A DNA stretch of 64,000 bases from Echinicola soli (lineage in GTDB: Bacteria; Bacteroidota; Bacteroidia; Cytophagales; Cyclobacteriaceae), in NCBI RefSeq assembly GCF_006575665.1, contig NZ_CP041253.1:3447001-3511000 (forward strand), given 5' to 3'. How positions within the stretch are numbered: position 1 is the stretch's first letter; each line of letters starts with the position of its first letter. Under the pieces are notes generated by a model that had not been told where the DNA came from, made no database searches, and saw nothing but the letters and a program-made list of their open reading frames with translations. Below, piece after piece: positions 34,405-44,125 of this stretch. Position numbers and translations under genes: made by a program.

Positions 34405-37400
34405 TTACAGCGTCAGGTCTATTCCCAGTGTCATATATCTTGGAGTGACTCCATTGTTTTCAGGATCAAACCAATCCCATTCAGGAGCATAGTAACCAAT
34501 GTTTCTGACATTGAAGTAAATACGAAGATTTTCTACTTTTGCTTTTTCCACGAGTGATTTAGGCATGGTATAGGCAAAGGAGATGTTTTCAAATCTTATA
34601 AAGGATTTTTTCCTGTAAACGTCAAAGGGTACTCCTGCATCATCGGATGCCAGTCTGGCCCATTCCTTATTTGGGTTTTCCTCTGTCCAGTAGGGAGTGA
34701 CATAAGAATTTCTTCTGTCAAGGAAGCTGGCTCTATTTTTCAAATTGTTAAAAGCACCATCATGTCCCCAGTAAGAGTAAAGCATAAAGGAAAGATCAAA
34801 ATTTTTATATTTAAATTCATTTCTCAAACTCCATCTGAACCTTGGTTCGGAGTAGCCTAAAAATTGCTTGTCGTCGATCTCCGTAAATTGGCCATCTTGG
34901 TTTACATCTACTAATCTATAATCGCCCGGCTGGAGATTGTATTCTTCTGCCCGATCTTCCTCCCCCAACTGCCATATACCGTCTGTTTTGTAATTCCAGT
35001 AACGGTCAATGGCTTGTCCGATAAACCAGCCATTTTCATAATCATCAAGCTCATTGCCGTTTTCATCCAAGTCTCCGTATAGACTTACGATTTCGTTGCG
35101 GTTTAATTGGAAGTTGACATGAGTTCTCCATGTGAAGTTTTCTCGCTGCATGTTCGTGCTGGAGAGGGAAAGTTCAAACCCCTTGTTATCCACCTGACCC
35201 AGGTTTGAATATACCCAGTTAAACCCAACAATATCTGGAAGACTACGCTCTACGAGCAGGTCTTTAGTATACATTTTGTACATTTCTAGTGTACCGTCGA
35301 CAATTCCATTGAACATGGAAAAGTCTAGTCCTACGTTTATGGAATTGGTTCTTTCCCATTTCAGGTTCGGATTGCTCATTCTGTTTACATATAGCTGGTT
35401 TACAAGGTAAATCTCTCCACTTTCATTCTGGTAGAAGTATTTTCCCGTATTTAAGTCAGACAGGGCTACATATCGGCCAATATCCCTGTTGCCATTGCTG
35501 CCATAGGACAATCTGAGTTTGCCATAATCCAGCCAATTTAGGTCGTCAAAATTCTCATCCGTAAAAGTCCAGGCAACAGCTGCAGAATAGAAGGTAGCTC
35601 TTGGGTTACTCTGACCAAAGGCTGAGTAACCATCCCTTCTTATGGAAAGTGTAGTGGAATATCTGTTGTCATAGGTATATAATAACCGGCCCATTAAGGC
35701 ATCTCCTGTAGAATATTCATCATTGCTGGAGATGGTGGGTAGAATGCCTGAGTCGATTTTATGGTAGCCTAGTCTGTCATGTGGTTGGAAGCCTTCGTTG
35801 TTCATGGTATTGTCCCAACTTTGGTATTTTTCGGCGTTGACCAGGAAGGTGGCATTAAAGTCATGTACTTCATTAAAGGTCTTTTTCCAGGTTAGGATAT
35901 TGTCTATTTGCCAGTAATGTGTTTTCATTTGCCTCCTAGAGGCTAGGCCGCCTTCACGTCCCCAGTCCTCATGTTCAGCCGATTGGTGATTGTATCTTTC
36001 GTAATATGTATATCTGGGAGAGAAGTTTGTTCTGAAATTAAAGCCAAATGGTAGGGTGACTGACGCATATAATGTGGAGTTTAAAGTGAAGTCCTTATCT
36101 AATCTGTTAGTGAATTCCCTGTTATATAACGGGTGTCTGCCACCGCTTTGCTCTTCGTTTGGCCGGAACTTTAATGAACCATCTTCATTGTATTCGCTTC
36201 CCCAAGGTGATAGCTCAGTATAATATCCACTTCCAGCAGCGACAGAGCTTTCGTCTTGAATAGCAATTTGAGTATTCATACCTATTGTAAGGAAATTGTT
36301 TATTTTTCCCTCTAGGTTTAACCTACTTCTTATCGTTTCAAACTCGTCTCCAATGACCACGCCTTCATTATTAAGGTATCCCAGGGACCAATAGTAAGTG
36401 ATGTCATCTCCTTGCCCAGACATGCTGACCGTATAATCTTGTCTTAGACCTTTTTGGTATATTTTGTCGTACCAATCTACAGATTTACCTGCCTTGTAAT
36501 TTTCAATTTCGATGGGCTGTAGTCCAATTCTTTGTAACCAAACCGTTTCTGGATCACCGGTGGATCCATCATAAGCCATCCATTCCTCGACAGATATGTC
36601 AGAAGGAAGGGTGTTTGGGTTTGAAAATTCGTAGGGGTCAAAGCCCCCCGCATTGGTACTTTCGAATACATCCGTTCTCCAGTCTAGGAAGGCTTGAGGG
36701 CCATATGCTTTTTCCTCGGCAGCAATAGATGCGATTCCCACATTGGAATTGATTTTGATTCGTGGCTTTCCTTTTTTTCCTCTTTTTGTGGTAATCATGA
36801 TGACACCATTTGCGGCCTTGGCCCCATATACCGCAGCAGAGCTGGCATCTTTCAGTACTTCCATGGATTGGATGTCATTCGGATTGATATCTGCCAATTC
36901 ACCGTAATAGATAGCTCCATCCAATACCAATAGAGGGCTCGTTCCGGCATTAAGGGATGTCCTTCCCCTTACTTGTAAGCTTCCTCCGCCTTTGGCGGTA
37001 GTGCTGAGTCCCACATTTAATCCAGCTATATTTCCGCGGAGGATGTCTTGGACAGAATTAGGGTTTTCATTTTCGAGCTTGTCTGCAACGACAGAGGACA
37101 CTGCACCAGTAATATCTCGTTTTTTGGCTGTACCATAGCCAATAACAACTACTTCCTCCAGGTCTGATACAGTAGAGGTAAGGGTGACGTTTAAGGTGCT
37201 TTGATTTTTAATTGGGATTTCTTGCGTCTCGTATCCAATAAAAGAGAATACCAAGGTTCCTTCCTGGGGTATATCCAGTGCGTACTGTCCATCAAGGTCT
37301 GCCGATGTGCCTATCGTTGTGCCTTTTACCAAAACAGTAGCGCCAGGAATAGGCTCGCCGTCTTCGCTATTTATTTGGCCGGATACCTGCACATTTTGTG

Positions 37401-37470
37401 CTTTAGCTGACCAGATAAGAAGTGTAAGTAGTAGAAAAACTACCGATTTTTTGTGAAAATTGTCTTTCAT
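34405..37470 (-). CDS. SusC/RagA family TonB-linked outer-membrane transporter
   Basis: 1021 aa. Signal peptide (about 1-24), carboxypeptidase-regulatory-like domain (about 28-105: VSGQINSEDGEPIPGATVLVKG ... FIGYETQEI), TonB-box-like LEEVVVIGYG (about 103-112), SusC signature VLKDASSAAVYGAKAANGVIMITTK (about 205-230), and a C-terminal barrel ending RYMTLGIDLTL. No regulator is adjacent. It forms an uptake complex with the SusD protein encoded just downstream. Confidence 0.96.
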   Translation of the reverse strand: MKDNFHKKSVVFLLLTLLIWSAKAQNVQVSGQINSEDGEPIPGATVLVKGTTIGTSADLDGQYALDIPQEGTLVFSFIGYETQEIPIKNQSTLNVTLTSTVSDLEEVVVIGYGTAKKRDITGAVSSVVADKLENENPNSVQDILRGNIAGLNVGLSTTAKGGGSLQVRGRTSLNAGTSPLLVLDGAIYYGELADINPNDIQSMEVLKDASSAAVYGAKAANGVIMITTKRGKKGKPRIKINSNVGIASIAAEEKAYGPQAFLDWRTDVFESTNAGGFDPYEFSNPNTLPSDISVEEWMAYDGSTGDPETVWLQRIGLQPIEIENYKAGKSVDWYDKIYQKGLRQDYTVSMSGQGDDITYYWSLGYLNNEGVVIGDEFETIRSRLNLEGKINNFLTIGMNTQIAIQDESSVAAGSGYYTELSPWGSEYNEDGSLKFRPNEEQSGGRHPLYNREFTNRLDKDFTLNSTLYASVTLPFGFNFRTNFSPRYTYYERYNHQSAEHEDWGREGGLASRRQMKTHYWQIDNILTWKKTFNEVHDFNATFLVNAEKYQSWDNTMNNEGFQPHDRLGYHKIDSGILPTISSNDEYSTGDALMGRLLYTYDNRYSTTLSIRRDGYSAFGQSNPRATFYSAAVAWTFTDENFDDLNWLDYGKLRLSYGSNGNRDIGRYVALSDLNTGKYFYQNESGEIYLVNQLYVNRMSNPNLKWERTNSINVGLDFSMFNGIVDGTLEMYKMYTKDLLVERSLPDIVGFNWVYSNLGQVDNKGFELSLSSTNMQRENFTWRTHVNFQLNRNEIVSLYGDLDENGNELDDYENGWFIGQAIDRYWNYKTDGIWQLGEEDRAEEYNLQPGDYRLVDVNQDGQFTEIDDKQFLGYSEPRFRWSLRNEFKYKNFDLSFMLYSYWGHDGAFNNLKNRASFLDRRNSYVTPYWTEENPNKEWARLASDDAGVPFDVYRKKSFIRFENISFAYTMPKSLVEKAKVENLRIYFNVRNIGYYAPEWDWFDPENNGVTPRYMTLGIDLTL

Positions 37471-37922
37471 TCTTTTGGGGTTATTGATTGAAAATAAAAG
37501 GTTTATGTAAATATCAGGCTGATATATTTACGATTAGGGGTGTTTTAAAATTGGTTTTTTATTCTGCTTTGATCAACATAAGTAGAATAAAAAGTTACGG
37601 AATCGATTTCGGTGAAATAAAATGTATTAAAAAATTAGTTTTGTAGTATTGTTAATATTTTACCTGATTGAATAATTCTTTTAAAATGAAAGTAAAATAC
37701 TTTCGCATTTATGTAAAAATGTACACGATTGATTAATGAGCTGGTAAATGATAATTAGTAATAAATACTTATTTTTTAAAGCGGGAGTAAATCGTCAGAT
37801 GTCTGAAGCTTCAGGAGTTGTAAAGGCTCAATAGGGGCAAAGGAGAAAATAAAAATATTGCCATAAGATCACCTAGGTGCTTGTAGGGAGTCGTACCTAT
37901 AGTGGTAGACATACAAGAAACT

Positions 37923-38110
37923 ATTGGATCAAGCGAAAAAGTTGGGGGGATTGGATTGGTTCCGATAGCACGCAGATGGCGCAGATTAATAAGATTTATG
38001 CTGATTTTTTATAATGGAGCATGCATTCCTATTGCTACATTAATGAGAAATATGCTTACCATAACCACTTGGAAATCTCTCATCCCCCCATAAATATTGC
38101 TTGGTCCAAA
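37923..38110 (+). repeat. Dispersed repeat family 1, intact copy
   Basis: About 188 bp collinear with 19703-19880: GATAGCACGCAGATGG, GATTAATAAGATTTATGCTG, CGCATTCCTATTGCT-like and GAGAAATATGCTTACC. Confidence 0.8.
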
Positions 38111-38277
38111 CTTTTTGGGTATGGCGCCCGAAATAAAGAGCGACAAGGCTACCAAGGAGTAAGATTTTATAGAGGAGTACAACCAATGTGAATCACGACA
38201 ATAAAAAAAATGTGATTTTCTGTATGCTTTTTAGGGATCAAGCCATACTTCTGTGGACGGGGTAAGGTATCCGTTCA

Positions 38278-38450
38278 TGTGGTATGTCGCCACGAATTTA
38301 CCAAGACACGAAGTGTTTTGCAGACGGATTCCAAATTTCATGGAAAACAAACAGCTTTGGGTTTTGGAGACTTGTGGAAAAAGAACAAAAAAGAAACCAT
38401 ATAAAAATAAAGGGATTCACGCTCTCAACTTTTCCGCTTGCCCTATTTTG
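38278..38450 (+). repeat. Dispersed repeat family 2, copy B
   Basis: About 170 bp matching 19500-19672 in the opposite orientation, starting at TATGTCGCCACGAA and ending near TTCCGCTTGCC. Confidence 0.75.
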
Positions 38451-38476
38451 ATTCTTATTGAATTTACAGGCTGAAA

Positions 38477-38508
38477 ACAAAAAAGCCTGATGAATAATCA
38501 CCAGGCTT
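38477..38508 (-). terminator. Terminator downstream of tRNA-Arg
   Basis: AAGCCTG (38483-38489) and CAGGCTT (38502-38508) form a 7-bp stem; on the minus strand the second arm is followed by TTTTTTG. Confidence 0.75.
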
Positions 38509-38514
38509 AATCTG

Positions 38515-38588
38515 TACGCGCGGAAGGATTCGAACCCTCAACCCTCGGAGCCGAAATCCGATATTCTATCCAGTTGAACTACGCGCGC
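38515..38588 (-). tRNA. tRNA-Arg, anticodon UCG
   Basis: A 74-nt cloverleaf on the minus strand: acceptor GCGCGCG/CGCGCGT, D-stem GTTC/GAAT, anticodon stem TCGGA/TCCGA closing loop TTTCGGC (anticodon TCG, reading CGA), T-arm GAGGG-TTCGAAT-CCTTC, discriminator A. CCA is not encoded. A -7-like TATATTTG (38635 to 38628) and a strong hairpin (38594-38625) precede it, and a terminator follows. Only 55 bp separate it from sucC, so co-transcription is possible. Confidence 0.93.
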
Positions 38589-38593
38589 TTGAA

Positions 38594-38625
38594 ACCGATT
38601 TGAGATCGGTTGCTCTCAAATCGGT
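38594..38625 (-). other. Hairpin between sucC and tRNA-Arg
   Basis: An 11-bp perfect stem, ACCGATTTGAG (38594-38604) with CTCAAATCGGT (38615-38625), and a 10-nt loop. No T run follows on the minus strand, so it may be a processing or protective structure rather than a terminator. Confidence 0.55.
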
Positions 38626-38643
38626 CACAAATATAAACTATTT

Positions 38644-39861
38644 TTATGCGTTTTTAAGCACTTCCTGAACTTTTTCTGCAGCTTCTTTTAGCGTAATTGC
38701 AGAGGATACTTTCAGTCCAGATTCGTCGATGATCTTGGCACCTTCTTCGGCATTGGTGCCTTGAAGCCTTACGATGATCGGTACGCGGATGTCACCAATT
38801 GATTTATAGGCTTCTACCACACCGCTGGCGATTCTGTCGCATCTTACGATACCGCCGAATACGTTGATCAGGATAGCTTTTACATTAGGATCTTTCAGGA
38901 TGATTCTAAAACCAGCTTCTACGGTAGTAGCATTGGCTCCACCACCTACATCAAGGAAGTTGGCAGGTTCACCACCGGAAAGCTTGATCATGTCCATGGT
39001 GGCCATGGCAAGTCCGGCACCGTTTACCATACAGCCTACGTTACCGTCTAGCTTGACATAATTTAGATCGGATTTGCCAGCTTCCACTTCCAAAGGATCT
39101 TCTTCAGCTAGATCACGTAACTCAGCTAGGTCACGGTGCCTGTAGAGAGCATTGTCATCTAAGTTTACCTTGGCATCTACTGCCAGGATCTGGTCATCAG
39201 AAGTCTTCAACACAGGATTGATCTCAAACTGAGAGGAATCGGTCGAATCATATGCTTTATAAAGGGAAGAGATGAATTTGACCATTTCCTTCAAGGCATT
39301 TCCTGAAAGCCCAAGGGCAAAGGCTACTTTTCTAGCTTGGAAAGCCTGAAGTCCTACTTTAGGATCGATCCATTCTTTGATGATCTTTTCAGGGGTCTTT
39401 TCTGCTACCTCTTCGATATCCATACCGCCTTCTGTGGAGGCCATGATGACATTGCACCCTTTGGCCCTGTCCAGTAGGATGGAAAGGTAATATTCTTTTG
39501 GCTCAGAGTCACCTGGATAGTAAACATCCTGAGCTACCAATACTTTGTTTACGGCTTTTCCTTCAGGGCCAGTTTGGTGTGTAACCAAGGTGCCTCCTAG
39601 GATGTTTTTGGCTTTTTCAGTCACTTCGTCCAACTTCTTGGCCAATACCACACCATTGGAACCGGTTTGCTGAATTTTACCTTTACCACGTCCACCGGCA
39701 TGGATCTGTGCTTTGATCACATACCAAGAGGTACCTGTTTCTGCGTTGAGTTGCTTGGCTGCTTCGAGTGCTGCTTCAGGAGTTTCGGCTACAATGCCCT
39801 CCTGAATTTTCACTCCGTATCCTTTAAGAACTTCTTTTGCTTGATATTCGTGTATATTCAT
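38644..39861 (-). CDS. sucC: Succinyl-CoA synthetase beta subunit (ADP-forming)
   Basis: 405 aa, full length. ATP-grasp domain ([17 protein letters not shown], then [12 protein letters not shown] around the nucleotide loop) and C-terminal CoA-ligase domain ([34 protein letters not shown]). It joins with SucD to interconvert succinyl-CoA and succinate with substrate-level phosphorylation in the TCA cycle. sucD is not adjacent, a common arrangement in Bacteroidota. Cytoplasmic. Confidence 0.98.
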   Translation of the reverse strand: MNIHEYQAKEVLKGYGVKIQEGIVAETPEAALEAAKQLNAETGTSWYVIKAQIHAGGRGKGKIQQTGSNGVVLAKKLDEVTEKAKNILGGTLVTHQTGPEGKAVNKVLVAQDVYYPGDSEPKEYYLSILLDRAKGCNVIMASTEGGMDIEEVAEKTPEKIIKEWIDPKVGLQAFQARKVAFALGLSGNALKEMVKFISSLYKAYDSTDSSQFEINPVLKTSDDQILAVDAKVNLDDNALYRHRDLAELRDLAEEDPLEVEAGKSDLNYVKLDGNVGCMVNGAGLAMATMDMIKLSGGEPANFLDVGGGANATTVEAGFRIILKDPNVKAILINVFGGIVRCDRIASGVVEAYKSIGDIRVPIIVRLQGTNAEEGAKIIDESGLKVSSAITLKEAAEKVQEVLKNA

Positions 39862-40216
39862 CCTAGCGAAAATTTTTGCCCGAAGTTAATGACCAAAGGC
39901 CGATAATTCAAGGATTAAACAGGTCTTTTTCCCAAAAATATAGAAGTTATGATAGCCATGGTTTTGAAGGTTTATGGATAATGGAGTTCTCCAAAATTTC
40001 AATTGAAGCTTTAACCCTTTGATGCTGGGGATATTGGTAGAAAGGAGGCTGTTATGATTTTATGGCTAGAGGTGACGGACATTGTGAGGACAGACGAATT
40101 AAAATCGATTCTTAAGCCCGGCACAATGTGTCGATGTCTTTAACATTTAAAACACGTCCAATATAGGACGATTCTATTAAGAAGTTTTATCTTTGAAATC
40201 GTTTAATTTTATTACT
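39862..40216. other. Divergent intergenic region between sucC and lolD
   Basis: No ORF. A possible sucC -7 element on the minus strand is TATTTTTG (complement of 39933-39940), and a lolD -7 element is TATCTTTG (40188-40195). No good -33 partner was found for either. Confidence 0.4.
40188..40195 (+). promoter_or_regulatory. Candidate -7 element of lolD
   Basis: TATCTTTG matches TANNTTTG 21 bp before the ATG at 40217. It overlaps the upstream in-frame ATG at 40217 minus 24 (40193), which argues that the shorter start is used. No clear -33 element. Confidence 0.4.
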
Positions 40217-40873
40217 ATGCTAAGAGCTAAAGGCATTCATAAATATTACGGAGACCTCCATGTGTTAAAAGGAGTGGATGTGGACATCGCCGCAGGCGAA
40301 ATTGTTTCTATTGTAGGTGCTTCTGGTGCTGGAAAAAGTACATTATTGCATATTCTGGGCACGTTGGATGATGCTGATAACGGCCATGTGTCGGTGGATG
40401 ATAGATCACTGACCACGCTAAAAGGTGATAAACTGGCTGCATACCGAAATCAGGAAGTAGGGTTTATTTTTCAATTTCATAATCTTCTTCCGGAATTTAC
40501 AGCAGCCGAAAATATCATCATTCCCGGATTGATAGCAAAAAAAAGTGAGACGGAGTTAAAAGAGAAAGCTAAGGAATTGGCGAGGCTTTTGGGAATAGAG
40601 GACAGGTTAGCGCATAAACCTTCCGAGCTTAGTGGGGGAGAGCAACAGCGGGTGGCGGTCGCCCGGGCACTGATAAATGATCCGAAAATAATTTTTGCAG
40701 ATGAACCCAGCGGAAACTTGGATACACAAAGTGCAGAATCACTGCACGAGCTTTTCTTTACCCTTAGGGATCGGTTTGGGCAGTCTTTTGTCATCGTTAC
40801 ACATAATAAGCAACTGGCACAAATGGCAGATCGCATGCTTACCATGCAGGATGGAATGATCGTTTCGGAGTAG
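40217..40873 (+). CDS. lolD: ABC transporter ATP-binding protein, LolD family
   Basis: Walker A GASGAGKST, Q-loop FIFQFHNLLPEFTA, signature LSGGEQQR, Walker B IIFADEPSGNLD and the switch His in VTHN are all present. The LolD/MacB-type QFHNLLPEF segment supports the lipoprotein-release subfamily, which extracts lipoproteins from the inner membrane with LolC/E. An in-frame ATG at 40193 would add eight residues, but it lies on a promoter-like sequence and the conserved part starts at MLRAKGIHKYYG. No permease gene is adjacent. Confidence 0.9.
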   Translation: MLRAKGIHKYYGDLHVLKGVDVDIAAGEIVSIVGASGAGKSTLLHILGTLDDADNGHVSVDDRSLTTLKGDKLAAYRNQEVGFIFQFHNLLPEFTAAENIIIPGLIAKKSETELKEKAKELARLLGIEDRLAHKPSELSGGEQQRVAVARALINDPKIIFADEPSGNLDTQSAESLHELFFTLRDRFGQSFVIVTHNKQLAQMADRMLTMQDGMIVSE

Positions 40874-41105
40874 GGATATTAGAGAAGTATTTAGTATCAG
40901 GATGGGGATGGAAAAGTGTAAAGCAAAAAAACAAACGGCTGTTTCTGATTTGAAAGCAGGAATTTTAGATAAAGGGAATTTGAAATGCTAACATTGTGCC
41001 AGGACTCCGCCCAGATGCTGGAGACATTAAGTTGATGACCTAATAAATGAAACCTATTGTTTATTCCGATAAACTAATTGAAAATCTGTAGTTTGTTTAG
41101 AACAT

Positions 41106-41564
41106 TCAATTCTCCAACCCTTTCACCTCCTCCATCATGGTCTTGACATGCCCGGGGCCGTCAAAGAGCCCTTCGTGGACGGCTATGATTTCATGGGCTG
41201 AATTAAGCAAATAGGTGATTCTCTTTGGTATTTTGATCAAAGGCATGAGGGCTTTATACTGCTTGCAGACACTTCCATCTTCGTCCGAAAGCAATTCGAA
41301 TGGCAGACGGTGCATTTGTTTAAATTCCTGATGACTGGCAATGCTGTCCCTGCTAATGCCAACAATAGGGATGTCGAGGGATTTAAACGTTTGGAAATTA
41401 TCACGAAAACTGCAGACCTCTTGGGTGCATCCCTTGGTTTGATCCTTTGGATAGAAGAAAATCAAGGCTGCTTTTCCCTTAAAATTTTCCGATAGCCGAA
41501 AAATTAGCCCAGCTGTAGAGGGGAGGGAAAAGTCTGGTGCTTTGGTGTTTTTTTGAAGAACCAT
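41106..41564 (-). CDS. Peroxiredoxin, BCP/AhpC-TSA family
   Basis: 152 aa thioredoxin-fold peroxidase with peroxidatic C46 in KGCTQEVC and resolving C51 five residues later, the BCP spacing. The sequence is divergent from the other BCP gene at 59849-60298, with RLSENFKGK in place of the usual LSDFKGK and a long KIPKRITYLL segment. It reduces hydroperoxides using thioredoxin in the cytoplasm. Single gene. Confidence 0.9.
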   Translation of the reverse strand: MVLQKNTKAPDFSLPSTAGLIFRLSENFKGKAALIFFYPKDQTKGCTQEVCSFRDNFQTFKSLDIPIVGISRDSIASHQEFKQMHRLPFELLSDEDGSVCKQYKALMPLIKIPKRITYLLNSAHEIIAVHEGLFDGPGHVKTMMEEVKGLEN

Positions 41565-41861
41565 ATTAGAAATTGATTTTGAGATTGTTAAAGTTACTTA
41601 ATGTATAAAATACTAAACAGGGGATTAAACAAAAATCAAAGAAAGATGTTTGGAAGCTAACAGGTTTTTGACTGAATGAAGTTCAGAAATATAAAGTTTT
41701 GGTTTATTATTACGGGAAGATTTGAAGAATTTGTGCTTATTGGAGATTATATTTAGTGCGTAGCCCTAAGAGGGAAGGATAAAGTTTGAAAATCAAGGAT
41801 GATTATTTTAGCACCGGCATTGGATAAGTTACGGTGAAATTATTGAATTAAAAGACAACGA

Positions 41862-43157
41862 ATGACAACTACTATTATCATAACGCTTTGTTCACTTTTG
41901 CTGATAGCGTACCTTTTTGATTACAGTTTCAAGAAAACCAAAATCCCTTCAGTGATTCTTTTGTTGTTGTTGGGATGGTTGGTACGGCAGGCTACGATGC
42001 TTTTCGAGCTTCAGTTGCCAGACCTTTCGGCTATTTTACCGATTCTCGGTACTACGGGGTTGATTTTAATTGTATTGGAAGGTGCACTGGAGTTGGAATT
42101 GAACAAGTCGAAGATCAAACTGATCCAGAAATCATTTCTGGGCGCATTGGCACCACTGCTGGCCCTGTCGTTTTTATTGACCTATATTTTTGAACACTAT
42201 GGAGGGTATACCTTTAGGGACAGTCTGATCAATGCTATTCCACTCTGTGTCATCAGTAGTGCTATCGCTATTCCCAGTGTCCGTAATCTTTCCAAATCAA
42301 ACAGAGAGTTTGTAATCTATGAAAGTAGCCTTTCCGATATTTTGGGCGTGGTATTCTTTAATTTTATGCTCCGCAATGAAACAGTAGGATTGGATTCCTT
42401 TGGGGTTTTTGGTCTCCAGCTGATAGTGATTTGTGTCATCTCCTTTGTGGCCACGATTGGACTTTCATTCTTGCTCAGCAAGCTGGAGCATCACATAAAA
42501 TTCGTTCCGATCATTCTGCTTACCATTTTGATCTACGCGATATCGTATGTTTACCATCTTCCAGCACTGATCTTTATCCTGATATTCGGACTTTCTATCG
42601 GGAACCTGAACGAATTGCATAACCTGAAGTTTTTTGATATTATCAGAACAGATATCCTGAATAAGGAGGTGAACAAATTTAAGGAGCTGACAGTAGAAGC
42701 TACCTTTTTGATCAGGTCACTATTTTTCTTGCTTTTCGGATACCTTCTGGAGACTTCAGAAATACTCAATACGTCCACTTTAATATGGGCCGTGGGCATT
42801 GTTATCCTCACATTTAGTATTCGGGCGATACAATTAAAACTGAGTAAAATTCCTCTGAAACCCTTGCTATTTGTGGCTCCAAGGGGATTGATTACCATTT
42901 TGCTATTCTTGTACATCAGTCCGGAAAATATGATTGGGTTGGTCAATAAATCCCTGATCATCCAGGTCATTGTGCTTACCGTATTGGTCATGATGGTGGG
43001 CATGATCACCAATACCAATAATGCTGATGAAGAAGAGGGAAAACAGGGTGAGGACAATGTCTTAACAGAAAATTCAGAACAGTCTTCAGCTGAAGGAACA
43101 AAACCAATAGAAAATGAGGACGATGAGAACGTGTCAGGTGAAGGAGCATCCAAATAA
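41862..43157 (+). CDS. Cation:proton antiporter (CPA family)
   Basis: 431 aa with about 11-12 membrane helices from residue 3 to 380, beginning TTTIIITLCSLLLIAYLFDYSF, and the helical pair GLILIVLEGALELE and VISSAIAIPSVRNLS typical of the Na+/H+ exchanger fold. The C-terminal 50 residues are a Glu/Asp-rich cytoplasmic tail. It exchanges Na+ or K+ for protons at the inner membrane; ion specificity cannot be told. Monocistronic. Confidence 0.9.
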   Translation: MTTTIIITLCSLLLIAYLFDYSFKKTKIPSVILLLLLGWLVRQATMLFELQLPDLSAILPILGTTGLILIVLEGALELELNKSKIKLIQKSFLGALAPLLALSFLLTYIFEHYGGYTFRDSLINAIPLCVISSAIAIPSVRNLSKSNREFVIYESSLSDILGVVFFNFMLRNETVGLDSFGVFGLQLIVICVISFVATIGLSFLLSKLEHHIKFVPIILLTILIYAISYVYHLPALIFILIFGLSIGNLNELHNLKFFDIIRTDILNKEVNKFKELTVEATFLIRSLFFLLFGYLLETSEILNTSTLIWAVGIVILTFSIRAIQLKLSKIPLKPLLFVAPRGLITILLFLYISPENMIGLVNKSLIIQVIVLTVLVMMVGMITNTNNADEEEGKQGEDNVLTENSEQSSAEGTKPIENEDDENVSGEGASK

Positions 43158-43294
43158 TCTTTGGGAATAGGGAACCATTTGGGCAGGTAATTGATTTGAA
43201 TTTAAATTCATTGATTACGCTGGAAATACACCCTTTCAGTATAAGGGGGGTAAGGTGAGATGCTTCCGGCGATTTCCGTAAAAGAAAAGAAGAT

Positions 43295-44125
43295 TTGAAT
43301 CAAAAAAGTGTCCAACATATGTTATTGGCGGGGATATTTTTTGCCATTATGCAAGTAATGGTGAAGTATGTCCCCCACCTGCCTGCTGTAGAAGTGGTGT
43401 TTTTTAGGTCCTTGTTTAGCTTGGTGGCGAGTTATATCATTCTGAAGAAACAAAAGATCCCTCTTCTCGGAAACAATAAAAAGCTCCTTATTCTGCGTGG
43501 CGCTTCAGGTGCACTTGGGCTGATCACCTTCTTTTATACCTTGCAGAATATCCCGCTGGCCAGTGCGGTGACGCTTCAATATCTATCTCCGATTTTCACC
43601 ACCATTTTAGGGATATTTATTGTTCGTGAAAAAGTCAATCCCATCAGGTTTCTGTATTTCGCCATTGCGTTTGGTGGGGTATTGGTCATAGAAGGGTTTG
43701 ACCCACGGATATCTCTCCAGTATACGTTGATAGGGGTGTCGTCAGGTTTTTTTGCGGGATTGGCGTATAATATTATCCGCAAGCTTAAAGGATCCGAGCA
43801 TCCGCTGGTGATCGTATTCTATTTTCCACTGGTGACCTTGCCGATTGTCGGAATATGGAGTTACTTTAATTGGGTAATGCCTTCTGGCTGGGATTGGCTA
43901 CTTTTGTTGGGGATTGGTATTTTTACTCAAATGGCCCAATATTTTATGACCATGGCGTATCAGCATGCCAATCTAGCTAAGATTACCAGCTTAAATTATA
44001 TCGGAATTCTATACGCATTGGTTTTTGGTTTTATCTTTTTCGGGGAAACCTTTAACTTGCTAACCTATTTGGGAATGGGGTTGGTGCTGATCGGAGTGAT
44101 TTTAAATATTAGATCAAATAAATGA
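43295..44125 (+). CDS. DMT superfamily (EamA) transporter
   Basis: 276 aa, ten membrane helices in two EamA repeats (about 5-135 and 145-275), with [12 protein letters not shown] in the first and the closing [22 protein letters not shown] in the second. The start is a TTG at 43295; an ATG at 43319 is the alternative but would shorten the first helix. Its stop overlaps the start of pncB (ATGA), so the two are translationally coupled. Import of a nicotinate-type precursor is an attractive guess but unproven. Confidence 0.88.
   Translation: MNQKSVQHMLLAGIFFAIMQVMVKYVPHLPAVEVVFFRSLFSLVASYIILKKQKIPLLGNNKKLLILRGASGALGLITFFYTLQNIPLASAVTLQYLSPIFTTILGIFIVREKVNPIRFLYFAIAFGGVLVIEGFDPRISLQYTLIGVSSGFFAGLAYNIIRKLKGSEHPLVIVFYFPLVTLPIVGIWSYFNWVMPSGWDWLLLLGIGIFTQMAQYFMTMAYQHANLAKITSLNYIGILYALVFGFIFFGETFNLLTYLGMGLVLIGVILNIRSNK

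Larger units (their letters stand above)
37471..38514. other. Intergenic region upstream of the second susC
   Basis: About 1 kb without a believable gene. The first 450 bp are AT-rich and should hold the susC promoter, though no full consensus was found. The remainder consists of a family 1 repeat (37923-38110), a family 2 repeat (38278-38450) and the terminator of the tRNA-Arg. Confidence 0.6.

Noticed and set aside
40193..40216. Upstream start of lolD
   Set aside because: The ATG lies on a -7-like promoter element and the conserved sequence begins at 40217.
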